From Mycolicibacterium bacteremicum (GTDB lineage Bacteria > Actinomycetota > Actinomycetes > Mycobacteriales > Mycobacteriaceae), in assembly GCF_943913955.1 (NCBI RefSeq), contig NZ_CALUAE010000023.1, positions 1-64,000 on the forward strand: DNA of 64,000 nucleotides, given 5' to 3'. A program made the position numbers and the translations under genes. The notes below the pieces were generated by a model. The model was not told where the DNA came from. It saw only the letters and a program-made list of their open reading frames with translations, and searched no databases. Shown here one piece after another: positions 29,637 through 37,632 of this stretch. How positions within the stretch are numbered: position 1 is the stretch's first letter; each line of letters opens with the position of its first letter.

Positions 29637-31306
29637 CGCAGCACCGCCGACCGGTAGTCGGAACGTTCCAGCAGCTGTTCGTGGGTGCCCTCGACCGTGA
29701 CCCGGCCGTCGTCGACGAACACCACCCGGTCGGACACGGCCAGCAGGGCCGGGCTGCAGGTCACCACGACAGTGGTGAACCGTCGCGCATGTGGGTCGGT
29801 CGAGCCGGGCGGGCGGGAGAGGTGGGAATGCCGCAGTTCGGCGATCCCCTGTGCCACCGCACTTTCGGTCACGGCATCCACCGCGGTGGTCGGTTCGTGC
29901 AGCACCAGAACGGGGGCGGCCTGCAGCAGGGCGCGGGCCAACGTCAACCGCTGACGCTGGCCACCGGACAGGCTGGAGCCGCGCTCGGTGACCCGGTGGT
30001 CGAGTCCGTCGTGGTGTACATCGACGACGTCGACGGCGCTCGACGCGTGCAGGGCGGCGGTCAGCGCCTCGGAACCCGAGCCGGCGGCGCTCAGATTGCT
30101 GCGCACCGAACCGGTGAACAGGTCGGCGCGGTGCGGCTCCACCAGCAGCGCCCGGCGTGCCTCGTCGAGTGCGAGATCTTCCAGCGGTGTGTCGGCGAGC
30201 CTGATCGTGCCGGTGTAGTCATCGCGCGCCAGTTGCCCGGACAGCGCCGCGGTCAGTGCGTCGGCGTCGCTGAGCCGGGTGGTGACCACGCCGACGAACT
30301 GCCCCGGCTCGATGGTCAGGCTCAGGTCGCGCAGGGTTCCGTGTCGCAGCCCGTCGATGACGATGCCGTGCGGGCCGGACCCGAGCACGGCGGTCCCCGG
30401 TGACAGCGCGAACGTCGCGTCCTCGATCCAGCCGACCCGTTCGGCCGAGGCCCGCGCCTCGGCGATCCAGCTGGGTACCTCGGCCATGGTGCCGAACGGT
30501 TCGAGCAGGAACTGCGCCAGTCCGATGACGGTGATGAGCTGGCCGACGGTGATGTCACCGCGCAGTGCGAACCATCCCGCGAGCACCGCGATGCCCACGG
30601 CCAGCAGGGCACTCAGCGATGTGGAGAAGCCCAGGTACACCCCCTGCGTGCGGGCCGCCCGAATGCCGGCGGTCATCGCGTCGCGGCTGACCTTGCGGTA
30701 CCGCGCCGACGCGGCCTGCTCGGCGCCGATGCCGCGCAGCGGACGCAGACCGGCGATCAGGTCTGCCGACATCGCGGTCGCCTCACCGGCCGCCTCCTGC
30801 TGTTCGGCAACCCGACGGGTGATCACCGGTCCGCCGAAGTGCAGGACGAACAGGATCAGCGGCGTGCCCAGGAGCACCGCGAGACCCAGTGGGATGTCGA
30901 TGGTCAACAGGACCGTGGCGCACACCGCGATCGCGGTGATGGCGCCGGCGATCCGCGGAATGTAGTCCAGCAGATAGGAAACGTTGTCCGCATCGGTGCT
31001 GGCGATCGAGAGCAGTTCACCGGTGCGCTGGGATGTCCGCAGCCGCCGCGGGTCGAGGATCCGGGCGGCCAGGTCGATGCGCAGCTGATGACCCTCGGTC
31101 GCGATCGCACGCATCAGATGTCGGGCGCCCAGGCGGTAACACGCGGTGAGCGCGACGAACAACGCCGCCAGCACCGCGATCCAGATGAGCAGTTGCACCG
31201 CATCACCGGGTTTGACGGCCCGGTCGATCAGCACGCCGATCAGAACCGGGACCATCGCCTCACACAGCTGGTGGCCACAGATCAGCAGTGAACCGCTGGT
31301 CAACAA
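29633..31306 (-). CDS. ABC half-transporter with degenerate ATP site (ExiT-like half)
   Basis: The membrane domain of this half-transporter is normal, but the nucleotide-binding domain is degenerate. The Walker A position reads GVVTTRLSDADAL with no GKS/T, Walker B ends LHE instead of LDE (His codon at 29897-29899), and the H-loop reads VVTCSPA with no His. The signature LSGGQRQR is intact. This complements the downstream half, whose Walker motifs are intact. The start is uncertain: no ATG or GTG lies in frame between the mbtH stop and the first membrane helix. I give the TTG at 31306. The nearest in-frame GTG is 31573, inside mbtH, and homology-like sequence (ILWRTVTRNARLL) begins upstream of 31306, so translation may start near 31390. 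Confidence 0.82.
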   Translation of the reverse strand: MLTSGSLLICGHQLCEAMVPVLIGVLIDRAVKPGDAVQLLIWIAVLAALFVALTACYRLGARHLMRAIATEGHQLRIDLAARILDPRRLRTSQRTGELLSIASTDADNVSYLLDYIPRIAGAITAIAVCATVLLTIDIPLGLAVLLGTPLILFVLHFGGPVITRRVAEQQEAAGEATAMSADLIAGLRPLRGIGAEQAASARYRKVSRDAMTAGIRAARTQGVYLGFSTSLSALLAVGIAVLAGWFALRGDITVGQLITVIGLAQFLLEPFGTMAEVPSWIAEARASAERVGWIEDATFALSPGTAVLGSGPHGIVIDGLRHGTLRDLSLTIEPGQFVGVVTTRLSDADALTAALSGQLARDDYTGTIRLADTPLEDLALDEARRALLVEPHRADLFTGSVRSNLSAAGSGSEALTAALHASSAVDVVDVHHDGLDHRVTERGSSLSGGQRQRLTLARALLQAAPVLVLHEPTTAVDAVTESAVAQGIAELRHSHLSRPPGSTDPHARRFTTVVVTCSPALLAVSDRVVFVDDGRVTVEGTHEQLLERSDYRSAVLR

Positions 31307-31389
31307 CCGCGCATTACGGGTGACGGTGCGCCACAGGATCGCCGCTCCGGTACGGGTCCGCTCGGCGTTCTCGCCGCCCGGTTCGGTGG

Positions 31390-31647
31390 CTACGATGAGC
31401 CGGCACCCGGCACCGGGCTGCCCGCGGCGGCAGCCATCCGGAGACGAAGACTCTTGGGCCGCATATCCGTCCAATGCTGCTCGACGTAGTCCAGACAGGC
31501 CTGCCTGCTCGCCGTGCCGTCGGCGCCGAAGACCACCGACCAGCCTCCTGGGACCTGCTTGAAGGTCGGCCACAGGGAGTGCTGATCCTCGTCGTTGACG
31601 AGGACGAGGAAGGTGGCTGTTTCGTCATCAAACGGATTGCCCGACAC
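31390..31647 (-). CDS. MbtH-like NRPS accessory protein
   Basis: The 85-residue protein has the MbtH pattern NPFDD...FLVLVNDEDQHSLWPTF...GW...DYVEQHWTDMRP with its conserved tryptophans. MbtH proteins bind adenylation domains and are often needed for their folding and activity. The start is the GTG at 31647, placed after a TTAGGAG ribosome site and giving the usual MSGNPFDD N-terminus. It is the first gene of the operon that continues through two ABC half-transporters to the NRPS. The promoter region shared with the divergent formyltransferase gene holds an IdeR-like box. Confidence 0.95.
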   Translation of the reverse strand: MSGNPFDDETATFLVLVNDEDQHSLWPTFKQVPGGWSVVFGADGTASRQACLDYVEQHWTDMRPKSLRLRMAAAAGSPVPGAGSS

Positions 31648-31718
31648 AGAAACTCCTAAGCGGGTGACATGGCTGCCGGCGCATCCCCGCGCGCCCGGCC
31701 GAACCATTTGACACTACC

Positions 31719-31737
31719 AAAGGTTAGGCTTCCCAAT
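31719..31737. promoter_or_regulatory. IdeR-like iron box between mbtH and the formyltransferase gene
   Basis: This 19-mer contains AGGTTAGGCT and matches the consensus TTAGGTTAGGCTAACCTAA at 13 of 19 positions (hand count). It lies 24 bases upstream of the formyltransferase ATG and overlaps possible -10 elements in both directions (TAGGCT forward, TAACCT reverse). IdeR with iron would repress both operons. Confidence 0.75.
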
Positions 31738-31761
31738 GCAAGCCACATTCGAAGGGGAGTC

Positions 31762-32706
31762 ATGCGGGTAGCAATGTTCGGGTATCAAACCTGGGGTCAC
31801 AAGACCCTGGAGGCCCTCATCAAGTCGTCTCACGATGTCGTCCTCGTGGCCACTCACCCACCGAGTGATCAACCATATGAATCGATTTGGTCGGATTCCG
31901 TCGAAGATCTGGCTCGCGGCAACGATATCCCCGTTGTTCTGGCGCAGCGGCCGGACGACGCGCTGATCGACCGTGTCCGCGCGGCAGGACCGGACATCAT
32001 GGTGGCCAACAACTGGCGCACCTGGCTACCTAGGGAGTTGTTCGACCTACCTCCGCACGGCACGCTCAACCTGCACGACTCGCTGTTACCCGAGTTCACC
32101 GGTTTCTCACCGGTGATCTGGGCAATGATCAGTGGCGCCAACGAAGTTGGCCTGACCGCGCACCGGATGGACGATGACCTGGACACCGGGGACATCGTGC
32201 TGCAGCGGGCCATCCCGATCGGGGCCACCGATACCGGCACCGACCTGGTGCGGGCCACGATCGACCTCATCCCCGACGTCCTGATCGAAGCGCTGGATCT
32301 CATCGAGAGCGGTAGGGCGACGTGGACACCGCAGAACCTGGAGGATCGGACGTTCTTCCACAAGCGCTCGGCGCGTGACAGCATCATCGACTGGCGTTGG
32401 TCCGCAGCAGAATTGGACCGGTTCGTACGCGCGTTGTCCGATCCGTACCCGAATGCCGTCACTCACTACCGCGGGCAACGGATCCGCGTCGTCAAGGCGG
32501 CGGTCTCGCGGTACCGCTATGGCGGCACGCCCGGGCGGGTGTTCATCGCCGAGGGTGACGGCATGGTGATCGTGGCCGGCGCCGATGCCCATCGCGGACA
32601 GGGACACGGACTGGTGATCCAACGAATCCGTCTCGACGATGGGACCGAATTGCCGGCGCTGGAGTTCTTCGGCCGTGGTGGCGGATACCTCACCGATCAA
32701 CCGTGA
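31762..32706 (+). CDS. fxbA: N5-hydroxyornithine formyltransferase, FxbA-like
   Basis: The 314-residue protein belongs to the methionyl-tRNA formyltransferase family. The catalytic triad is visible as Asn and His in LNLHDSLLPEF and Asp in DDDLDTGDIV. Family members in siderophore clusters (FxbA, CchA) transfer a formyl group from N10-formyl-tetrahydrofolate to N5-hydroxyornithine. This fits the first NRPS module, whose code matches formyl-hydroxyornithine. The ATG at 31762 follows an AAGGGGAG ribosome site. The open frame upstream (from 31669) has no such site and crosses the IdeR-like box. The gene is divergent from mbtH and convergent with the ornithine hydroxylase. Confidence 0.9.
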   Translation: MRVAMFGYQTWGHKTLEALIKSSHDVVLVATHPPSDQPYESIWSDSVEDLARGNDIPVVLAQRPDDALIDRVRAAGPDIMVANNWRTWLPRELFDLPPHGTLNLHDSLLPEFTGFSPVIWAMISGANEVGLTAHRMDDDLDTGDIVLQRAIPIGATDTGTDLVRATIDLIPDVLIEALDLIESGRATWTPQNLEDRTFFHKRSARDSIIDWRWSAAELDRFVRALSDPYPNAVTHYRGQRIRVVKAAVSRYRYGGTPGRVFIAEGDGMVIVAGADAHRGQGHGLVIQRIRLDDGTELPALEFFGRGGGYLTDQP

Positions 32707-32712
32707 ACGCGA

Positions 32713-32744
32713 GGCGGCGGGGTTGGAGTCCCAACCCCGCTGCC
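32713..32744. terminator. bidirectional hairpin terminator
   Basis: A 14-bp stem (GGCGGCGGGGTTGG with CCAACCCCGCTGCC, one G-U pair) and a 4-base loop lie between the convergent formyltransferase and ornithine hydroxylase genes. No long U-tract is present, which is usual in mycobacteria. Confidence 0.65.
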
Positions 32745-32769
32745 GCGCAGCCGGTTCGATACCGGTAGT

Positions 32770-34107
32770 TCAGTGACCGACGGCCAGCTCAGGGGTCTGC
32801 CTGCTCACCTCCAGATGCTGGGCGATGGAGTCGACGATCTCACCGGAGCGGACCGCGATATTGGAGAGCAGTGACGAACTCAGCCCGTGCGTGTGCTCGG
32901 TTCCGCCCTGCAGGTAGATGGCCCCGGCGATGTCCTTGGCGACCCGTAGCCGGTAGTCGCGGGTCAATTCCGGCCGGTCGGCGCCGAACTGACCGACGTC
33001 GTAGAGATCGCCGAGCATGTCCGGCAACGGCATCGGAATGAAGCCGGTGGCGTAGACGACCGCGTCGCAGTCCAGCACCTCGACGGTGCGGGTCGGATGA
33101 TGTTCGATCGTCACCCGCACTCCGGTGCCGTGTTCGACGGCGGACTGCACACCGGAGGCGCCGCGGAAGAACAGCCGACGCTTGCCCGCCACCCGTTCCG
33201 CATACTCTCTGGTGTAGAGCTCCTCGATCAGCGGCAGGTCCACACATGAGTAGTTGGTGGCGCGATGGTAATCGATGAGCCGTTGCCGCACAGTGGATTC
33301 AGCGGCATAGAAGTCGTCGACGGCTGCCGGGTCGAACACCCGGTTCGCATAGGGACTGTCATCGGCCGGGCTGTACCCGTATTTGGCGAACACCCCGTGA
33401 ACTTCGGCGTCCGGGTACGTGACGTGCAGGTAATCGGTCACCTCTGCCGCGCTCTGACCGGCGCCCACCACCACGAACCTGTTGTGATTGGTCGAGGGCA
33501 CCTTGCCGATCTTGCCGAGCAGTTCGTGATTGTGGAATTGGCGTGCGGTTTCGGTGACGCCCGGGGGCAGTTGCGCCTTCAGCCCGCCGGCGAGCACCAC
33601 GGTTCTGGTCAGCAGCGTCCGGCGTTTGCCAGTATCGATCTGCTCGACATCGACTGCAAGGCAGTGGCCCTCATCGCGTACGGCGACCGCCCGGCTGCTG
33701 TAGTGCACCGTGGCGGCGACCTGCTGGGCCGCCCACTCCAGGTAGTCGTGGAATTCCAGACGCGTCGGGAAGAACGTCTGATGGTTGATGAAATCGTTGA
33801 GTCGGCCGCGTTCGGTCACATAGCTGAGGAAGGTGTACCTGCTCTGCACGTTGCGCTGGCTGGCGAGATCCTTGAGGAACGAGATCTGCATGGTGGTACC
33901 CGGGATGAGCATGCCGGTGTGCCAGCCGAATTCCGTCTTGCTCTCGATGAACTCGGCCGCGATCCGTCCGGACTCGGGACGGATCTCGTTGAACTCCTCG
34001 ATGGCGATTGCCAGACCGAGGTTCGACGGTCCGAATCCCACGCCGACGACGTCGAGGACCGTGGTCGCCCCGTTGCTGTGGTTGCCGTTGCGTGCGGTCG
34101 ACGCCAT
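32770..34107 (-). CDS. L-ornithine N5-monooxygenase (SidA/PvdA/MbtG family)
   Basis: The 445-residue flavin monooxygenase has an FAD motif (GVGFGPSNLGLA) near residue 22, the substrate-side signature WHTGMLIPGTTMQISFLKDLA, an NADPH motif (VVGAGQSAAEV) near residue 210 and the late ATGF motif. It would hydroxylate the side-chain nitrogen of ornithine, the first step towards all three hydroxamates of the predicted siderophore. MbtG of mycobactin, a lysine hydroxylase, is a relative, but the three hydroxyornithine-type NRPS modules favour ornithine. The start ATG shares one base with the panD stop (TGATG), so the two are translationally coupled. The upstream promoter has an IdeR-like box. Confidence 0.92.
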   Translation of the reverse strand: MASTARNGNHSNGATTVLDVVGVGFGPSNLGLAIAIEEFNEIRPESGRIAAEFIESKTEFGWHTGMLIPGTTMQISFLKDLASQRNVQSRYTFLSYVTERGRLNDFINHQTFFPTRLEFHDYLEWAAQQVAATVHYSSRAVAVRDEGHCLAVDVEQIDTGKRRTLLTRTVVLAGGLKAQLPPGVTETARQFHNHELLGKIGKVPSTNHNRFVVVGAGQSAAEVTDYLHVTYPDAEVHGVFAKYGYSPADDSPYANRVFDPAAVDDFYAAESTVRQRLIDYHRATNYSCVDLPLIEELYTREYAERVAGKRRLFFRGASGVQSAVEHGTGVRVTIEHHPTRTVEVLDCDAVVYATGFIPMPLPDMLGDLYDVGQFGADRPELTRDYRLRVAKDIAGAIYLQGGTEHTHGLSSSLLSNIAVRSGEIVDSIAQHLEVSRQTPELAVGH

Positions 34108-34514
34108 CAGGCTCCCGCCATCTGGTCGATCGCACCGGGCACGGGCGCCGAGGGGTCGGAGCCGAGCGCGACAATGCGGTTGCTCGCATCGACGTGGACC
34201 ACCCGCGGAACGTGCCCGCCCAGCTCGCGCTCATCGACGGTGCGGAACGACATGATGATGACGAGGTCACCGGGATCGATCAAATGAGCTGCTGCGCCGT
34301 TGATTCCGATGACACCAGAGCCGGGTGCACCGGTGATGGCATAGGTGGTCAGGCGCGCCCCGTTGGTGATGTCGACGACGTCGACCTGCTCCCCTTCGAG
34401 GATGTCGGCCGCCCGCATCAGATCGTGGTCGATGGTGATCGAACCGACGTAGTGCAGATCGGCTTGGGTGACGGTGGCGCGATGCACCTTGCCGCCCAAC
34501 ATGGTTCGGAACAC
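34107..34514 (-). CDS. panD: aspartate 1-decarboxylase dedicated to the siderophore
   Basis: The 135-residue protein aligns along its full length with mycobacterial PanD. The self-processing site is Gly24-Ser25 in LHYVGSITID, Lys9 and His11 are present, and GSGVIGINGAAAHL is conserved. It cleaves itself to make a pyruvoyl cofactor and then decarboxylates aspartate to beta-alanine. In pantothenate synthesis panD usually sits with panC; here it is coupled to the ornithine hydroxylase, so it most likely feeds the beta-alanine module of the NRPS. A second, housekeeping panD is expected elsewhere. The GTG at 34514 follows a GGAGGGA ribosome site and gives an N-terminus parallel to known PanD. Confidence 0.93.
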   Translation of the reverse strand: MFRTMLGGKVHRATVTQADLHYVGSITIDHDLMRAADILEGEQVDVVDITNGARLTTYAITGAPGSGVIGINGAAAHLIDPGDLVIIMSFRTVDERELGGHVPRVVHVDASNRIVALGSDPSAPVPGAIDQMAGA

Positions 34515-34573
34515 AAGTCCCTCCGGCGCTTATTGAGTTGAATCCCCACAGACTGCCAATTCAGCCCTGAAGC

Positions 34574-34592
34574 GTAGGTTAACCTAACCTCA
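34574..34592. promoter_or_regulatory. IdeR-like iron box, strong match
   Basis: The 19-mer GTAGGTTAACCTAACCTCA matches TTAGGTTAGGCTAACCTAA at 15 of 19 positions. It ends on the first base of the binding-protein start codon. The TAACCT at 34580-34585 is correctly spaced to be the -10 of a leaderless transcript starting at that ATG. It also lies 59 bases upstream of the divergent panD start, so one box probably controls both. Confidence 0.85.
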
Positions 34593-35602
34593 TGTCGCTC
34601 ACAAAGGTACGTTTCCCCGCCGGCCGGACTTTCGAGGCAATTGCCGTATTAACCGTCGCGTCAACGCTTCTCGCAGGTTGTGGCGGCGCGGCGCAACAGG
34701 ACGCCGAAAACGGCTCCACCAGCGCCGGAGCAGATGAATCCATTGTCATCGAGCACAAATTCGGAGAAACAAAACTCACAGCAAACCCACAGCGGGTGGT
34801 CACCGTCGGATGGAACGACCAGGACGATGTATTGGCACTCGGCGTGGTACCTGTAGGTACCAGAAGCTTTTTCGACAACTACAACGATTTCCCCTGGGTC
34901 AAGGAAGCCACCGACGGCAAGGGCGTACCGGTCATCCCCGGCGATGAGATCAACTTCGAGGCCATCGCCAAGGCGAAGCCCGACGTCATCTTCGCCATCT
35001 ACGAGACCATCGACCAGAAGACCTACGACCAGTTGTCGCAGATCGCGCCGACCGTCATCCAGTCCGACGAGTATCCCGACGAGGAAACCCCCTGGGATGT
35101 GCAGCTTCTGACCATCGGCAAGGCGCTGGGCAAGGAACCCGAGGCCCAGTCGCTGGTGGACGAGGTCAACACCAGAATCAGCGAGAGCAAAACCGCTCAC
35201 CCGGAGTTCGCCGGCAAGACACTCGTCGCCGATTTCACCTCCGAACTGAACTCGCAGTACCTGCTCGGCGAGGGTGACCCGCGCCGCCAGCTGTTCGACG
35301 AGCTCGGATTCACCGCCCAGCCCGACACCGGGGACGTCTCCGACGAGAAGCTATCGCTGCTCGAGGGCGACGTCCTGTTCGTCAATGGCCTCACCAAGGA
35401 GCAGGTCGCGGGATCACCGGCCTTCAGCCGGCTCGATGTCGTCCGCGAGGATCGCACGCTGTACGCCGGATCGGACTCCGCACTCAGTGGCGCGCTGACC
35501 TACAGCGGGCCCGACGCACTGCTCTACGCCCTCGACGTGCTCACCCCGCAGTTGAGCAATGCGCTCACCGGCAAGCCGGTCACCGACCTGTCGAATTCCT
35601 GA
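34592..35602 (+). CDS. ferric-siderophore-binding lipoprotein of an ABC importer
   Basis: The 336-residue protein starts with a lipoprotein signal peptide: basic residues, a hydrophobic stretch and the lipobox LLAGC with Cys30. The rest is a FepB/FecB-type periplasmic binding fold (VTVGWNDQDDVLALGVVPVG, AKAKPDVIFAIYET, APTVIQSDEYPDE). It would capture the ferric exochelin-like complex at the outer face of the membrane. No permease or ATPase for import is visible in the window. The ATG at 34592 would give a leaderless mRNA with the -10 hexamer inside the IdeR-like box. Base use in the first ~250 bases is less GC-rich than in neighbouring genes. Confidence 0.9.
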   Translation: MSLTKVRFPAGRTFEAIAVLTVASTLLAGCGGAAQQDAENGSTSAGADESIVIEHKFGETKLTANPQRVVTVGWNDQDDVLALGVVPVGTRSFFDNYNDFPWVKEATDGKGVPVIPGDEINFEAIAKAKPDVIFAIYETIDQKTYDQLSQIAPTVIQSDEYPDEETPWDVQLLTIGKALGKEPEAQSLVDEVNTRISESKTAHPEFAGKTLVADFTSELNSQYLLGEGDPRRQLFDELGFTAQPDTGDVSDEKLSLLEGDVLFVNGLTKEQVAGSPAFSRLDVVREDRTLYAGSDSALSGALTYSGPDALLYALDVLTPQLSNALTGKPVTDLSNS

Positions 35603-35641
35603 CGAGCCGCCCGGCCGGGCCACCGCACGAGTCGTGCCCGG

Positions 35642-36862
35642 TCAGGCGACCTCGACCACGTGCGCCGCGGACTGCCCGATCGTCGCCTGCGTATCGCCGA
35701 TCATCGTGCGCAGCAGTGCTTTCTGCTCCCGGTCCCCGCGGGCGGCATCGGCATCGGCGCGGCCCGGCAACGCCAGCACCGAGACGCTGCGCAGCACGTT
35801 GACCGGCAACCGCAGCGCCGGGTACCAGGGCAGCACATGAGCGGGTAACCCGAGCGCGGTCATGGCCCGGGGCCCGAGGAAGGCGCTGGTGACCGAGAGG
35901 TGCTGGGCCCGGGCCAGCCGGCGTCGCACACCGGCCAGGCTGGTGTAATGCCAGGCAAGCGGGTCCTGAGCCATCGGGACCGCGAGTTGACGGGTGGATT
36001 CATCGGGTTCGGCCAGTGCCGTCAGGGTGTGGAAGAGCACCCGGATGCCGTCGCGGTAGTCCCGCGGCAACCATTCGTCATCCACGCCGATCAGCCAGCC
36101 GACATAACGGGTCAGGTGTGCGATACCCGCGTAGTCCCGCGGCGAGAGCAGCAGACCCATGCCGATACCACCGGCCGACGGGGCGATAAGCGCGCCGACC
36201 AGGGTCGCGGCCATATCGGTCTGGTTGATCGGCAGGCCCCACTCCCCGGCGCGCCAGTCCGGCATGGCGGCGACGTGGCGGCGCACCATCGCATGGATCA
36301 ACCGCACCCGCAGCGTCGAGCGGTAACCGGCGCCGCGCGGGTCCATGCCGTGGGGCGAGATGACATCCAACGCCCACTGCATGGTTTCGGCGAACCGCTT
36401 GTTCGACCCCTTCTCCAGCGCACCGGTGCGCACCAGGGTCTTGTTGAATCCGGAGAACTGGTAGCCACCGAGCAGCGAGACGTCGCGGGCGATGTACATC
36501 CCGTCGGCGCCGCTGCGGCGCATCGCGCGCTCCCCGCGCCGGATCAGCGTCCAGTCGACCCAGTCCGGGACGGTCTCGACGGTCGCGAAGAACTCGCGCA
36601 GCGGGGCGGGCGCCTCGGGCACCGCGGCGATCCCCTCGGCCGCCGCCCGGTCGAACAGCGGCCGGGTCTGCGCCATCCCGGTGTCGGTCATCCAGGCCAC
36701 CAGCCGGTCGGCGGCGGGGTCGCCGACGGTGAGCCGCTCGCCGAGCCGACGCCACTGCTCATCATCGGGTTCACCAAGACCCAGGATGCCGGCCAGCAAC
36801 CGGATGGCGCCGGGCACCGCCTTCGGCGCACTCGGGTGCCGGGTGGGAACGGGCCCGTCCAT
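35642..36862 (-). CDS. DUF2236 / MpaB-family oxygenase-like protein
   Basis: The 406-residue protein has the DUF2236 signature seen in MpaB-like and latex-clearing proteins: GYQFSGFNKTLVRTG, RLIHAMVRRHV (the His is a likely haem ligand by analogy with Lcp) and PINQTDMAATLVG. Characterised relatives are b-type haem enzymes, but most mycobacterial members have no known substrate. It is divergent from a TetR gene only 72 bases away, which probably controls it. It is convergent with the binding-protein gene, separated by a 39-base gap that holds a small palindrome (GCACGA-g-TCGTGC). A link to the siderophore is not evident. Confidence 0.78.
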   Translation of the reverse strand: MDGPVPTRHPSAPKAVPGAIRLLAGILGLGEPDDEQWRRLGERLTVGDPAADRLVAWMTDTGMAQTRPLFDRAAAEGIAAVPEAPAPLREFFATVETVPDWVDWTLIRRGERAMRRSGADGMYIARDVSLLGGYQFSGFNKTLVRTGALEKGSNKRFAETMQWALDVISPHGMDPRGAGYRSTLRVRLIHAMVRRHVAAMPDWRAGEWGLPINQTDMAATLVGALIAPSAGGIGMGLLLSPRDYAGIAHLTRYVGWLIGVDDEWLPRDYRDGIRVLFHTLTALAEPDESTRQLAVPMAQDPLAWHYTSLAGVRRRLARAQHLSVTSAFLGPRAMTALGLPAHVLPWYPALRLPVNVLRSVSVLALPGRADADAARGDREQKALLRTMIGDTQATIGQSAAHVVEVA

Positions 36863-36934
36863 ATCACTCTCCTTTGAGCCGCACTTTGGATTACATGCGT
36901 CGTCCGAATTTAGGGCGCAGGTAGGGTGCTGTCA

Positions 36935-37576
36935 ATGAAGCGCGCGAAGGTGGAGCGGGATTACGGCGGTATCAGCGCGACCGACCGTCGCGCCGACCGG
37001 CGCCGACGCCTGCTCGCCGCGGGCCGCCAGCTGTGGGGCGAATCCGGCGTCGCCGATGTCACCGTGCGTGGCGTCTGCAGCCAGGCAGGCCTTATCACCC
37101 GGTACTTCTACGAGCAGTTCGACAATCGGGAGGCGCTGATCTTCGCGGTCGCCGACGATGTCCGCGATCAGCTTCTGGAAGCCATGGTGCTCGCCGGCGT
37201 CGGCGACCCGGGGACCCTGGCGGACAAGCTGCGCTCGGCGCTGTCGGCATTCCTGGAGATCATCGCCGCGGACCCGCATGTGCATCGCATCTCCACCGGC
37301 GATGTCAGCAATGTCCCGGGGCTCACCCAGCATCGCGCCAAGATCCTCGACCTCATCACCGACGAGATCACCCGTCGCGCACCGGATGTCCTCGGCGACG
37401 AGGTGCCCGGGCCGACGGAGTTGCGCCGTGGCGCGTTGTTCATCGTGGGCGGGGTCAATCAGCTGATCGAGGACTGGCTGGCCGATCCGCGGCTGCCGCC
37501 GGCCGAGTTGGCGCAGATCGCCGCCGACATGTGCGTGGCGTTCTTCCGCGGGCTCGCGCACTCCCCCACTCAGTGA
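36935..37576 (+). CDS. TetR-family transcriptional regulator
   Basis: The protein has 213 residues from the ATG at 36935; a GTG three codons earlier is an alternative. The N-terminal DNA-binding domain is clear: RRRRLLAAGRQLWGESG, VTVRGVCSQAGLITRYFYEQF and DNREALIFAVADDV. The arrangement, divergent from the DUF2236 gene, suggests it controls that gene and itself. The ligand is unknown. Confidence 0.85.
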   Translation: MKRAKVERDYGGISATDRRADRRRRLLAAGRQLWGESGVADVTVRGVCSQAGLITRYFYEQFDNREALIFAVADDVRDQLLEAMVLAGVGDPGTLADKLRSALSAFLEIIAADPHVHRISTGDVSNVPGLTQHRAKILDLITDEITRRAPDVLGDEVPGPTELRRGALFIVGGVNQLIEDWLADPRLPPAELAQIAADMCVAFFRGLAHSPTQ

Positions 37577-37582
37577 TCTCGG

Positions 37583-37609
37583 CGCGCTGACGTTCGGTCA
37601 CCGAGCGCG
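37583..37609. terminator. possible bidirectional hairpin
   Basis: CGCGCT and AGCGCG pair across a GAC/GTC inner stem with a small bulge, between the convergent TetR and DUF5078 genes. There is no U-tract, so this is weak evidence. Confidence 0.35.
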
Positions 37610-37632
37610 GGCGCCCCGACATCGCCGGGTGG

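Noticed and set aside
27861..31306. IrtA/IrtB importer identity for the two half-transporters
   Set aside because: IrtA carries an N-terminal siderophore-interaction (flavin) domain, which is absent from both halves. The place inside the NRPS operon fits an ExiT-like exporter better.
32770..34107. Calling the hydroxylase mbtG (lysine N6-hydroxylase)
   Set aside because: The family is right, but the adjacent formyltransferase and panD and the hydroxyornithine-type NRPS codes point to ornithine as the substrate.
35625..35637. GCACGA-g-TCGTGC as a terminator after the binding-protein gene
   Set aside because: The stem is only six pairs with a one-base loop, which cannot fold as a normal hairpin; it is more likely a chance palindrome or protein site.
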